64,000 nucleotides of DNA, taken from the NCBI RefSeq assembly GCF_014905175.1, contig NC_057791.1, forward strand, positions 3,968,001 through 4,032,000. Direction: 5' to 3'. This document shows positions 10,321 through 21,600 of the stretch, one piece after another; within the stretch, counting starts at the first letter, position 1, and the number at the start of each line of letters is the position of its first letter. Source of the stretch: Aphidius gifuensis. Taxonomy: Eukaryota; Arthropoda; Insecta; Hymenoptera; Braconidae. The position numbers and the translations under genes were made by a program. The notes below the pieces were generated by a model. The model searched no databases. It saw nothing but the letters and a program-made list of their open reading frames with translations, and was not told where the DNA came from.

Positions 10321-12779
10321 CTATGTCCTCGTATGTCCCGTGTCATCGAGATAATTTGTGTCAAGGACCCTCTCGGTAGAATCAAAATTACGATGTCTAT
10401 CAAGTCTACTTTCACGTACTTTTTGCAATAGTTCAAGGCCTTTTTTAGCAGCTTGAGCATATCTTCGAGATAATGCGACCTCGCCCTTGGCACCTGGTAT
10501 ATGTCCAGTGTATCCAACAATCGGTGGTCGTTCTGAGGACACTTGATTATCTAAAAATAAACAAACATTAATGATTATTATTTAAAAATACTAATTTTTT
10601 AAATAAAAATAATAAACATTAAAAATTTATTATTCAATCGTGACTAAGAATTATTAGAATTATATGATGAGCAAATTCTATAGCGGTAGTTTTGTATTTC
10701 CGGTGTTGCTTCTATTCACAAAGATAAAAGATTATTTTTTTTATTGCATTGTTGTTTGACTGATGAAAAAAAAAACAATAATATAAACAAATTAATAAAA
10801 AACTAGAATAAACAAGTAACACATGTTTATTATTTTGAAAAATAATTGTTTTTATCAATATCATCATCATTATCATTAGTGTAATCAACTGATTCATATA
10901 AAAATATTTTTTATTTATATTTAGAATTTCTAAATTTACTAGTGTCGTCGCTATCAACATGTTTGTTTGTTTTTTTTTTTTTTTTTTTGTTATCAGTATT
11001 TTATTTAATTTTTTTGATAAAAAATATTTTTTAAAATGTGTGTGAGTGTTCTAGTAAGGCATTATTATTAAATAAATATTATTTACCAAAATAAGATTGA
11101 TGATGACCATGGTCAACTTCAACATCGACATTGTCTGATGGTTGTCTTGCACGTGCAAGATTTCTAGGATTTGTAGAACGTAAAATATCGCGTTTTGAAC
11201 GTAATTTATTTTGTTTTTCGCGCCATTCTTTACCACCTTGTTCAACAGCCCTCATAAATGGTAAACCATAACTTGTATTAAAACCTGGTATATAACCAGT
11301 ATAACCAAGTATAAATGGTGATGATTTGTAATAATTTGTTTCATTTTTCCAATCTCTTCTTATATTTTTTTCACGCTCAATTGGTGCTAATACATCTCTT
11401 CCAGAGCTTGGTCTATATGGTCCATTTTTAAGTATTTTTTTTTCCAATAAATCCTTAAATATTAATCAATAATATATTTATTATTATTATTATCTATTAA
11501 TATTATTACTCACGCGTCTTGTTTGTCGACCTTCCTGATTTAATCTGACAATCTTTGAAAATGTTTTTTTTTATCATTATCAAATTGATTTTAATTAAAA
11601 GTTTAATTTAAAAAAAATTACAAATTAAATTTATGTTAAAATTGATTTTAATGTTTTTTTTTTGTTTTTTGTTGCTATGAATATTTGTTGAGCTTATTAA
11701 ATTACTGACCTTCATTATATCTTCGGTATTGGCGCCAAAACGTTTACCGACTCGAAATTTTAAAGTTGGACAGTGGCCTGTATATCTATCAGAAAAAAAA
11801 AATAAAAATTAATAATTATTTGCTAATTTTGAGTGACAGAGTCTAACAATATTCATGAAAATTACAAAGAAAAACTTGTGATGCATTTCAATGAATAACT
11901 ATTTTTTTTTTTTAACAATGATTAGCGGTGTATTTATGATTGAACCGTTATGCTCTAGTCAATTGATCAAGCACACTAAAACCACAAATAAAATAGTCAC
12001 TAGTAACCAAAAAATACAGTAGGCCATCAGACTTTCATTTATCTTCAAAAAGTTTTATAAAAAAATTATTAATTAATTAACATTTTTCTACAATGTCTTT
12101 TTAGTTTTCCCTGTTTTTTTTTCTGTTGTTTTAATTAAGAAAAATGCATATCTCGGTCGATTTATATCCTGCAATGCGGTTGACTGAATAATTTGTTTTT
12201 TTTTTTTTGAATTATTTATTCATACTTCACGATGATTTATGGGTGTAAAATCGATTGAAAAAAAAATATACACAATTGAGAAAAATATTTTTAAATTACT
12301 TGATGAAGAAAATTGATGATTAAATAATTTAAGTGCGTGATAAGCTCGCGTGGCTGTTCAAAAGTAGTCGATTTTAAATATCACCTGGTACCAGACTGGC
12401 ACAAACTTTTGGAAATTAAATTTTTTTATTTATCAAACAATCATAAATAAATGGAATTTTTTTTTTTTTTACAAAATAACATTGTGATAATTTTTAAAAT
12501 AAAGTCAATTGAATGAAAAACAAACTTGTGAAAAAATTAAATGATAATAATAGTGCAAATTTAATTATCACATGTTGAAAAATATTTTCCCGAATGAATT
12601 ATTATTTTAATGTATTTTTCTTTCATTTAAAAATTGAGTCTAACAGATAAATTTAATTTAAAAAAAATAATATTCTAATGGAAATTTTTTTGCTTTTTTA
12701 TTTACCCAGGCAAATGGGATCCATAATTTTGACGAAAAAATTGTTTTCGTTGTTCACTTGATACCGGTTCAAACACCAT
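10321..12779 (-). CDS. Ciliary microtubule inner protein 2 family (FAM166-like, DUF2475)
   Basis: Five coding exons on the minus strand: 12706-12779, 11710-11785, 11514-11552, 11087-11453, 10321-10550. They are GT-AG and sum to 786 nt, 261 aa. The hallmark of the family is a repeated GYTGxxP motif, here three times: GYTGHCPTLKFRVG near residue 25, LGYTGYIPGF near the middle and VGYTGHIPGA in the last exon. FAM166/CIMIP2 proteins sit inside the doublet microtubules of cilia and sperm flagella. In insects, which have few motile cilia, expression in testis or sensory cilia is expected (inference). For the 39-nt third exon I chose the acceptor ending at 11553, because it gives an in-frame Arg/Gln-rich link; an alternative acceptor seven bases on would break the frame. 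Which of the three vertebrate paralogues it matches is not clear. Confidence 0.9.
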
Positions 12780-14740
12780 TTTAAATGTTATTAAATTTTT
12801 TTATAATAAAAATTTATAATACATTTTATTTTAACAATTTATTTATCGATAAATCACTCAAATTATTATTTATTATTGGCGCGTTACACGCGGTTTAGCG
12901 AGTCAGTGAAACAGAACTGTATAAAGTTAGACTTTAAAAAAATATAAACTGAACACAAGTTGTTCTAATAATCCCCACTATATAAAACGGAAACCGCGCC
13001 TCCCGTACTGGAGTGGCTTTTTTTTTTTTTTTTTAAACAATTATTTAGTTATATATACACCTTAGTAGATTAGTGGATCTCAGCCTCGACCCTTTCAACT
13101 CATTTGAACTATTCTACTTAGCATAAGTCATTATGAATATTTTTATTTTACTGTGAAAATAAGTCGATAGATTCAAGGGTCTTGGTGGATGTCAGGGATA
13201 AAATTGCTTATAAATCCAACCTATCAACAACACTGTTTAAAAATTAAAATCAATACAGGTTGAATGCACTAGTTAATGTATTTTCTGAAGACATATATTA
13301 CATTAAATTTCTCCACATAATTTTATTCAATTTTTTTTTAACTTTTTTACATCAAGTTTCTTTTAATTTAATTATCCAAGATATAATTGGAATTTGAAAA
13401 TTAGCTTTTACAATGAATATTTCTATTTTAAAAATGTATTTCGATTTTAAAAATGTTTTTATTTATTTTTTAAATTTACTTGCTTTACCATCAATTGGCC
13501 AACTGGTCTTTCAAATGGTAACACATCAACTGTTGATATTATCAACACAAAATTGATCAATATTTGAATTTTATAATCATTTTTATAATCATTAATGACA
13601 CAATTAATTATATAAATAATATATAGATAAAATTTTGATTTCATTCATTTATCACGTGTTAAAACAATTTACTTTTCTTTTTATTTGCTATTTATTTATC
13701 AACACTTGTTATGAAATTACAATAGGTTTCAATGATAAAAAATAAATTCATCATCTATTTTAAAAGCTATTTATACACTTTATTACCCTGATGATTCATT
13801 TAGATACGTTTTAATAATAATTATTATCACCTTATCGAAACGCAATTTAAAAAAAAAAATTCCCAGCTTTATTATAGTAAACAATTGATAATTATTTCTA
13901 TTTTTAGAAATTCCTCATTAATTATATGAAAACAATTACATTCACAACAGTGAAAATTATTCATGACTATATGAAATTTTAATTTTCAAGTACACTGAAT
14001 TAATTTATAAAAAAATTTATAGAAAAATAGTGGCAAAATTAAATCTAAAAGCCGCAATTATTTAAATTCATCAACAATTCAAAATATAATAATATAAAAT
14101 CCAATAATTAAAATAATAAAAACCAGGAAGTTAAAAAAAAAAAGTATAAAATTTAAATCTACGTCATTTTAATAAATATCTATATAAAAAAAAAATTGTT
14201 CTCTATTCTTCTCCCCTTATTATTATTATAATTATTTTTGTATGCAAAAAGTACTACGTATTTCCTTCTAAAGTGTTCCAAAGAGAAGTGTCGAGAAGAA
14301 TAATACAAAAGTACAACGTCAATGGTACATTTATTATTGACCTTGGGTGAAAAAAAAAAACCCCAATAAGATGGTTTAACAATATCCAGCTATATAATAC
14401 CCATTACGCAAAAAAAAAAATAAATAAATAAATGAAAAATAAATAAACATTAGCTATATAATATAAACCCTTTGATAAATAATTGCGCCGGCGTTAAAAC
14501 ATCAACAACTGCAATAAATATATATTGACAAAATTAATAATTATGTATTCCAATGATGACAATATACATGTATTGATATGTATTATAAAAATCAATTGAC
14601 AAACGTCATGACATTTGTTAATGTGTATGTTAATATATATATATAAAGCATTTTAGTTGTATATATAAAATCGATGGCAATACTCGTGACGTTGTTGTGT
14701 GTCCCGCCTCAAGTTCGACCAATGAAAATCATTATAACCC
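12780..14740. other. Intergenic region upstream of CIMIP2 and of the readthrough-candidate gene
   Basis: About 2 kb, AT-rich. Near the CIMIP2 start there is a GC-richer patch with TTGGCGCG (12876-12883) and CACGCGG just after, a likely part of its promoter. From 13.1 to 14.7 kb there are long A/T runs and short patches of mixed sequence but no open frame I can support. Confidence 0.45.
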
Positions 14741-14756
14741 CACCATGACGACGAGA

Positions 14757-14808
14757 AATATATATACCAAATGACTAGGCGCACGCCGCCAAGCGTGGTC
14801 ATACTGAA
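14757..14808 (+). promoter_or_regulatory. Candidate core promoter (TATA plus initiator) of the gene at 15138
   Basis: TATATATA-type sequence at about 14757-14766, followed by a GC-richer stretch and TCATACT at 14799-14805, which fits the arthropod initiator TCAKTY with A+1 at 14801. The TATA is a few bases further upstream than ideal. A 5' UTR of about 340 bp would follow. Inference from motif spacing only. Confidence 0.35.
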
Positions 14809-15137
14809 ACTGGCACCCGAAGAGTTCGCACACGACCTAACTAACAGAGAATACGGTGGAAAAGCAGATTACCCATATAACGTATCGTCGATATATATAA
14901 TACGGTTCGGCTTAATAATTTAACAAGAAAAATCATCATAATAATACAAAGTTAATTAATAATAAAGTGTTTTAATAGTGTGATTAAATATTTATAATAT
15001 AATTATTGTTTTATATATTAAAATAATAATATATTTGTGTGTTAAAATAATATATATAATTATATTGAAAAAAATATATATTATTTCATCATAATTTTTT
15101 GAAGCTTCGAGAAAAGGTGCTTATAATAACTGTCGAG

Positions 15138-17640
15138 ATGGCGTTTATGATGCCCGTTGTGAAAAATGAGTGGGATATTTATAAAACAAATCGGAGTAGA
15201 CGTTCATCTGAGTGTTCAAATCCACAATCATGTAGAAGCCGAAAGGTGAGTTTATATATATTATTTATTTATTCATAATAATTGATTAATAAAGACAATA
15301 TAAATGTGTATGTGTGTGTGTGTACATGACTGTTGAAGCAAAAAAGAAAGAAAGTGAGACAGATGTTTGTTTGTGTATGTGTCTGTTCAATCCCCACCTA
15401 ATTCAATTTTTTTTTTTTTTCATCTCTTTCTAACCTTTCTTACGTCTTTGTTTTTTGCAGTACCTTCCTTGATCATCGTCTTTTTTTTTTTTCATTTTTC
15501 CCACACACAAATACTAACTAAAACACACACACACATGTATTTTATTATACAGCAACTACGACGTTCCACGAAAAAATTCTACCTCAGCGATATTTAATTG
15601 GAAAAAACCTGTCGATACTTGATATTTTTTTTTTTCATGAATTTTTTATTTGGGCATATGTTGTTTTAGATATATTTTTTTTTTTTTTATCAAATTAGAT
15701 TTTACATTTATCAAATTTAAAATCATGATTCTGCGATTGCGCAAATTTTGATGATTTTGCAATAAACACTTAAATCAAATGACACATGATGACAATTAAA
15801 ATTATTTACTTGTACTGTCACATGAATTTATTTATTTATTTTTTTTTTTAAATAAATTTATTTGTAGGATAATGTATTTTAGCCACTATGACATTTGGGC
15901 GACGTTCAAAAAGACACGCTAAAATGTTTATTGTTGTATGTTAAAAATATAAATAAATATTATTTCCAGTTGAGGGGAAGAGGGAGGTATATTAGACACG
16001 CGCTTTAAATAACGGTTGTTTACAAAATCAGGGTGTACACCTTTCGACCTTGATTTTATAAATATATTTTTATTATCAATACAAGTTTTTTTTTTGATTG
16101 ATTAAATTCTTTAAATTGCATGAATGAAATTTATATTTTTTTTTTGAGTGAAAGTTTATTAATATATTTTTATAAATTTGGAGTATTTTAGAAAATGATT
16201 TTTTTTTTTTTTTTTGATGCGCACGCAATATTTTAGACACTGAGTCAGGAATTTTTTACTTGTCGCTGACGCAATTAAAATATATTTTTTTTTTTTATAT
16301 TAAATAAATTAAAATATGTATGGCAATGTAACTTTCATATGACCATAATTTTTATATATTTTTTTTTGTTATAATGAGGCTACTGAACTTTTAAATTTTG
16401 ATTGTAAAATATTTCTACATCAATTTTTTTTTCATACTTTCACTTGAAAAGTATCTTTATTCAAGTTTATATATATTTAAAGATTGATTTTATTTTTTTC
16501 TAAAGAATTCAAATTAAGTTGTTTGGTTTATCGCTTAAAATATACATGCTGATAAAGTACATTGTCCGGAAAATAATAATATTACAAGTGCTTTTTTTTT
16601 TTTACGAGCAACCCAGTTATTGCGTAATCTCTGTCCGATATTATTATTATTATATATTTTGTATTCGCACATGCGTCAGTCTATATTTGTGCGATATATA
16701 TTTTTTCATATGAAGAGCTGTGTGTCTGGATGAGAACATAAAAATATAAATTTAATATACAGTCTCCAACTTTGCCGACGTGGTGACAAGGTGGGAAATA
16801 ATTGAAAAAAAATTAAGTATTATCTTCATACTTAAAATACATATACACAATATGCACTTTGATGTTTGAAATAATGAGCCAATTATTACAATACTCTTTC
16901 TCAATAAAAACACATTATATTTATCTATTTTTTTAATATAAAATTTTCAATATTTATTTTGCATTTATTTGCTGCTGTTGTTGTTTATATTTTTTTTTGA
17001 TATTAATTATCATTGATTGATTTTCCGGCCTTAAAGATTTGACATTGACATGATTGTGATCACCACGCAAATATGTATCAGGTCAAAATCAATCAGGCTC
17101 ATTTGTCATTGTTTTTCTTTAAATTGTTTGTTTACATTTTTTTTATTTACCAGTAAATGAATCATGATGAAAAAAAAAAATAATTAATTTTATTTTCAGA
17201 TAAGTATTTATATCCATATTCCTGTAAATTTTCCTAGTATGATGAATTGGTATAAATGAATGAGTTAATAATATAATTATAAAAAATAATAAATAAATGT
17301 AAATAATAATTTTTTTGTTTTTCAATTTCTGTTGTTAAAAAAACAGGTTTCTGAATGTTCCAAATCTGAGGGACCATCATTATCAACATCACCTGGTTCT
17401 GATTATTTAACATCACCAGCTCATCGTTCAGTACCAATGTCATCACGTCATTTTTCAAGAACATCATCAAGAACATCACAAAATTCATTACAAAGCCCAA
17501 GTAAAAGTACTGGTTCATCACCACCTAAAACTGGAAGTTCAAGTTCATTGAATAAATTTCATAATCGTCTTGTTGATAAATTAAAAAGATCATTAAGAAA
17601 AGCTGATGATAGTTCTGATGATCAACGTAATTTATCGTGA
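15138..17640 (+). CDS. Small Ser-rich basic protein of unknown function, 133 aa to the first stop
   Basis: Two coding exons, 15138-15245 and 17347-17640, with GT-AG junctions joined in phase 0 across a 2.1-kb intron. The start has good context (gtcgagATGG). I do not recognise the family. Visible: a distinctive start MAFMMPVVKNEWDIYK, then Arg/Ser/Cys-rich NRSRRSSECSNPQSCRSRK; a long Ser/Thr/Pro segment (SSRHFSRTSSRTSQNS) rich in RxxS phosphorylation-type sites; and a basic helix RLVDKLKRSLRKADDSSDD near the end. No signal peptide or membrane span; probably intracellular and largely disordered. The second exon is open well past the TGA at 17638-17640 (see next entry). Coding composition and clean splice sites make the gene itself convincing. 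Confidence 0.85.
15304..15323. repeat. GT dinucleotide microsatellite
   Basis: GT run with one GTA interruption, in the intron of the gene at 15138. Confidence 0.75.
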
Positions 17641-17805
17641 GATAATAATGGGGTTAAGAGCCGTCCACCAGTTTGTGGAGGTTCAAAACCAATTGATATA
17701 CGACGCACCTCGACACCATCAACACCCTCAATAAATGCACAGGCACCTGGGTCAAGATCGTGTCCAGATAAATTTGCGGCATGGTTAATACAACATGAAA
17801 AATAA
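17641..17805 (+). other. In-frame 54-codon extension after the TGA stop: candidate readthrough tail
   Basis: Directly after TCG-TGA, the same frame stays open for 54 codons to TAA at 17803-17805. It encodes a Pro/Ser/Thr-rich basic segment (SRPPVCGGSKPIDIRRTSTP) and ends CPDKFAAWLIQHEK. Codons such as CGC, ACC, CCC, TCG and GGG make it less AT-rich than its surroundings, and it contains Trp and Cys, so it looks like translated sequence rather than 3' UTR. Its tone (Ser/Thr/Pro, basic) continues that of the upstream protein. Readthrough would give about 188 aa. Alternatives: a stop gained by one C-to-T change in a CGA codon (CGA to TGA), a sequencing error, RNA editing, or an alternative donor at GTGAGA (17636-17641) that removes the stop in some transcripts. 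Confidence 0.6.
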
Positions 17806-20800
17806 TAATTATAAAAAAATTTATATAACAACAACAACAACAACAGTATATTTGACATCATCAAAAGTAAAATAATGATTTAAAAAGAAGAAGAACAACA
17901 AGATGAAGAATCATTCAAGTTATTGATAATTAAAAAATTTCATATGAAGAATTTGTATGTATTATATGCAACTGCAATAAACCAGATTGCAGAGGATTAA
18001 TTATGATTTATAAATATCAACAATAATAATTCATATGACAACATTAGTGATATAATGAGGGCTTGATTAATTTCGAGGTCAGTACACGAATATTTTCGTG
18101 ATTAATAATAATTATTAACTAAGTATTTCTCCCACGCTCGAGATAATCACAGAGTTTCGATTGGTATTTTATCCCTTAAAACGAAAATTTATTTTATTTT
18201 TTTTCATTCTTTTTTTTTGTGTCCATCACCACTTCCTCTTCCTTGTCGTTTATCAACATGTATTTAAATCTACTTTTTTTCATTATTAACTATAGAGAAA
18301 TTTCGTGGGATTTATACATAAAATTATAATTCATAAAATAATTATATTACTAATGATAAATTATTGATGAAGAGGGAGTGAAAGAATGAAATTAAGATAT
18401 TTAACTATTGCGACTTAGTGGAGCCTTAGGTAAAAAAAAAAAAAATGTAAGAAATAATAATAATATTGATAAAAGACTAATTAAATAAAATTCATATTAA
18501 TATGATAATACTTTTTAATTGTTATAGCGTCATTGGTATTTGTGAGGCAATACTTGTGGCACTTGTGTATTAATTTATATCTGTTATCTAAATAGCATGT
18601 TTAGCATTTGCGATTGTGGTAGGTAGGGGGCGGATATATAAAAGATAATAAATAAGAATAAAACATAATTATATTATTATTTTTTAAATTTATTTATTTT
18701 CTTTTTTTTTTAATAATTTAATTAAAAAACATTGATAATAATAATAACTTAAGCGTAATTTCGCTAGTCATTTTTCGTTTTCAAGTCGTCATTTATTTGT
18801 ATATTTTTATATAAATAATTTAGAAAAAAAAAAAACAAATTGATCTGATATAAAAGTTTGCCAAAAAATAAGAACAAAAATAAAAGTAGAAAAAAAAATA
18901 ATTATATGAGCTTTTAACACGTGAAGTCAACGTGTTTGGCAATGAAGTTTTAAAACAAAAAAAAAATTATTCATTTTTGGCAAGTGTAATAACCCTCTCG
19001 CAATTGCGCATCCCGTATACAGTGGTTTTATTTATTAATATTTTTTTTTTTATTGGTTTATTTATTTTGTTGGCTCCTGAGTCTCATTATTAATGACTAA
19101 ATAACACTAACATCATCAGTGTGATGAAATATTTATTTTGGCTTATTTTTTTAAATACTACAAAGTTTTTTTTTATATATTTGATATTGCTCAAAAAACA
19201 ACTTGATTCGTTGCCTCAATATTTTTATTTATTTCATTCTATTTAAAAAAAGAAAATTAATAATTCATTGATGGTGTTTATTGTTTATCAGCTTCCATCA
19301 AATAATTTATTTTTCGATTTAAATTAATATCATTTGTTGCGGTAAATTAACCGGGAGCAACTAAATGATACTGTGTGTAACTCTGTGATACAAGTAAGCT
19401 ATAAGATATAGATTTATTTTACATCGATGGGAGAAACGAAATACTAAAAAAAAAAATAAAAAACCCGATATTTATTATAATAATTAAAAATAAATAAACA
19501 GAGAATTTATACAATAAAATAATTTGTTTAAGAGACTTTGATCTTTGTAATTGAATTATTTTTAAGTATGAATGAAAAAAAAATTAATAATTATATAAAT
19601 TATAATAATAAAACAGAATGAAATTAATATTTTTATTTTTTTCTGTTATCAACAGCAGCAACTTCTTTCTTGGAATTGAGCTGAATGAGCGATTAAGACA
19701 TTTAAATTATTTCAAAATCACAATCGGAATTTATTAAGCTCACAATAACAAAAATTAAAAAAAAATTATAATAATCTTCATATTTAAATTATATAAAAAA
19801 AATATCAGTTAACTCAATAAAATCTTGTCGCCTACATGTCTTGCATTTCAATATAAAAATAATTTAATTATATGAATGAGTTGTGAGTATAATTGACTAT
19901 TGAAATGTTTTTGGAAATATTAATTTTATATATCCAAAAACTGCCGCTTTACCGTAAGACTGCTTAAACGATGAAAATAATTATATTAAATAAAGTTTAA
20001 AGAAAAATAAAACATTGATAAAAAAAACGATGATGAATTAAATTGATTGGTGCTCGATGATAGATAGTTAAATAAACGTTTTTTACTTATTACAAAAATT
20101 AATTAAACATAAAGAAAGAAAAAGCTTTATTTTCATTGAAAGTTTTTTTTTTTTCATTAGTTCTAATAATTTTTCGTAATAATTAATATTCGTTTATTTA
20201 GTTTATTTAACCTGAACTGACAGTGAATTGGCGTTATTATAAATATAGAAATTAAAAGATATTGGCGAGATAATAATTTATTTATTTTAGCGATCTTGAG
20301 CCTTGATAATAAACTAATAATTTTTCATCATATAAATATGTATTTATTATATCAAATTACATAATTAATAAAATATATATCAATTTTTCAAAATATAATC
20401 AGCTCTATGCTAATTTAAAAATTAATTCAACAAAATTTATTATTACTATAATAAAAAAAAAAAATGGAGTAATATTTTTTATTTCACGGCACAGGATCGC
20501 CAAGTTATGAAATTCAATTTATTAAAAAGATCCGAATATATTTTGTATTATTACTATATTAATAATAAAAATAAAAAATTAAAAAAAAAATCATTAGTAT
20601 ATAGATTTAAGTATTTAGCAGAAGAGAAAAAAAAAATAAAAGTAATAAGCATGTTATTTTTTGGGATTTCCAAGTTGAATTTTAAAGCGGTGGTTGATTA
20701 GATACGTAAAATGATCAAATTAATAATTAATATTATTATTAATTTTATCTATTTACACGTTGTCTTTTTAATCATGGCCATTAGTATCACTGCCGAAAGC

Positions 20801-21600
20801 CCAGGGATTAAATAAAAATATAAAAACACAATAATCGAACCGCTAAAAAGACTTGTTTTTTTTTTTCTTTTTTAAATATTAGTTTTGTTTTTGTTGAAAT
20901 ATTGCAATATGCCAATTTTTTTTAAATTATCATCTCGTTTTTATTTATATGTATATCATTTAGAAATTCTTCACTTAGAAAAAAAAAATGCCTGTATTTG
21001 ATAAAGAAATATTTGTCACACCTTGATTTGTAAATTGATAACAAAAAAAAAAAGTGAGGAAAATTTTGCACATTCCAATCTTATAATTAATTATTTTAAA
21101 ATACATTTTTTTTTTTTTTTTTCTTTAGTAAGTTATCATAAGTCATGATATAAAAACCGTCACGAGCAAATAAGAATTAAAAAAAAAAAAAATAAAAAAT
21201 TGGTGATAAAAATTATTTAAAAAAATTTAAATAAAACAGTGTATCGAAAGTTTCAAATTGCTTAATAAGGTAAAAAATAAAAAAAAAAAAGTGTATCGTG
21301 ATTTTTATGTCATGTTCAATAAAATGGATTTAAAAAATATTTATGTATTTTAATTAATTAATTCTTTTCAGCTATATATTTATTACAAATTTCATATTAA
21401 AGGTCATATTATAATTTCATGATGTTTTTTAATTATAAAATAAACATTCATGACATTTGATGTTACCTATTCATTTTAAATATTTAGTTATAGTTTTTTT
21501 TTTTTTACACTAAAATATACTATCGTGTAAAACAAGTAAATATTGTCGCATAACAAAATCGTGGGTTGCATAAAATTTATTGTTAAAATATCAAATAAAT
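17806..21600. other. 3' UTR and AT-rich intergenic DNA
   Basis: No supported gene. AATAAA at about 17975-17980 is a possible polyadenylation signal for the gene ending at 17640/17805, but the mixed-composition sequence up to about 18.6 kb suggests that the UTR may run longer. From there on it is long A/T runs. The open frame at 20507-20701 is Lys/Tyr/Asn low-complexity translation of AT-rich DNA and is not believable. Confidence 0.4.

Noticed and set aside
17234..17864. Minus-strand frames over the Ser-rich exon
   Set aside because: Met/Asn-rich or Leu-rich antisense of the Ser codons; the plus strand has splice sites and protein character.
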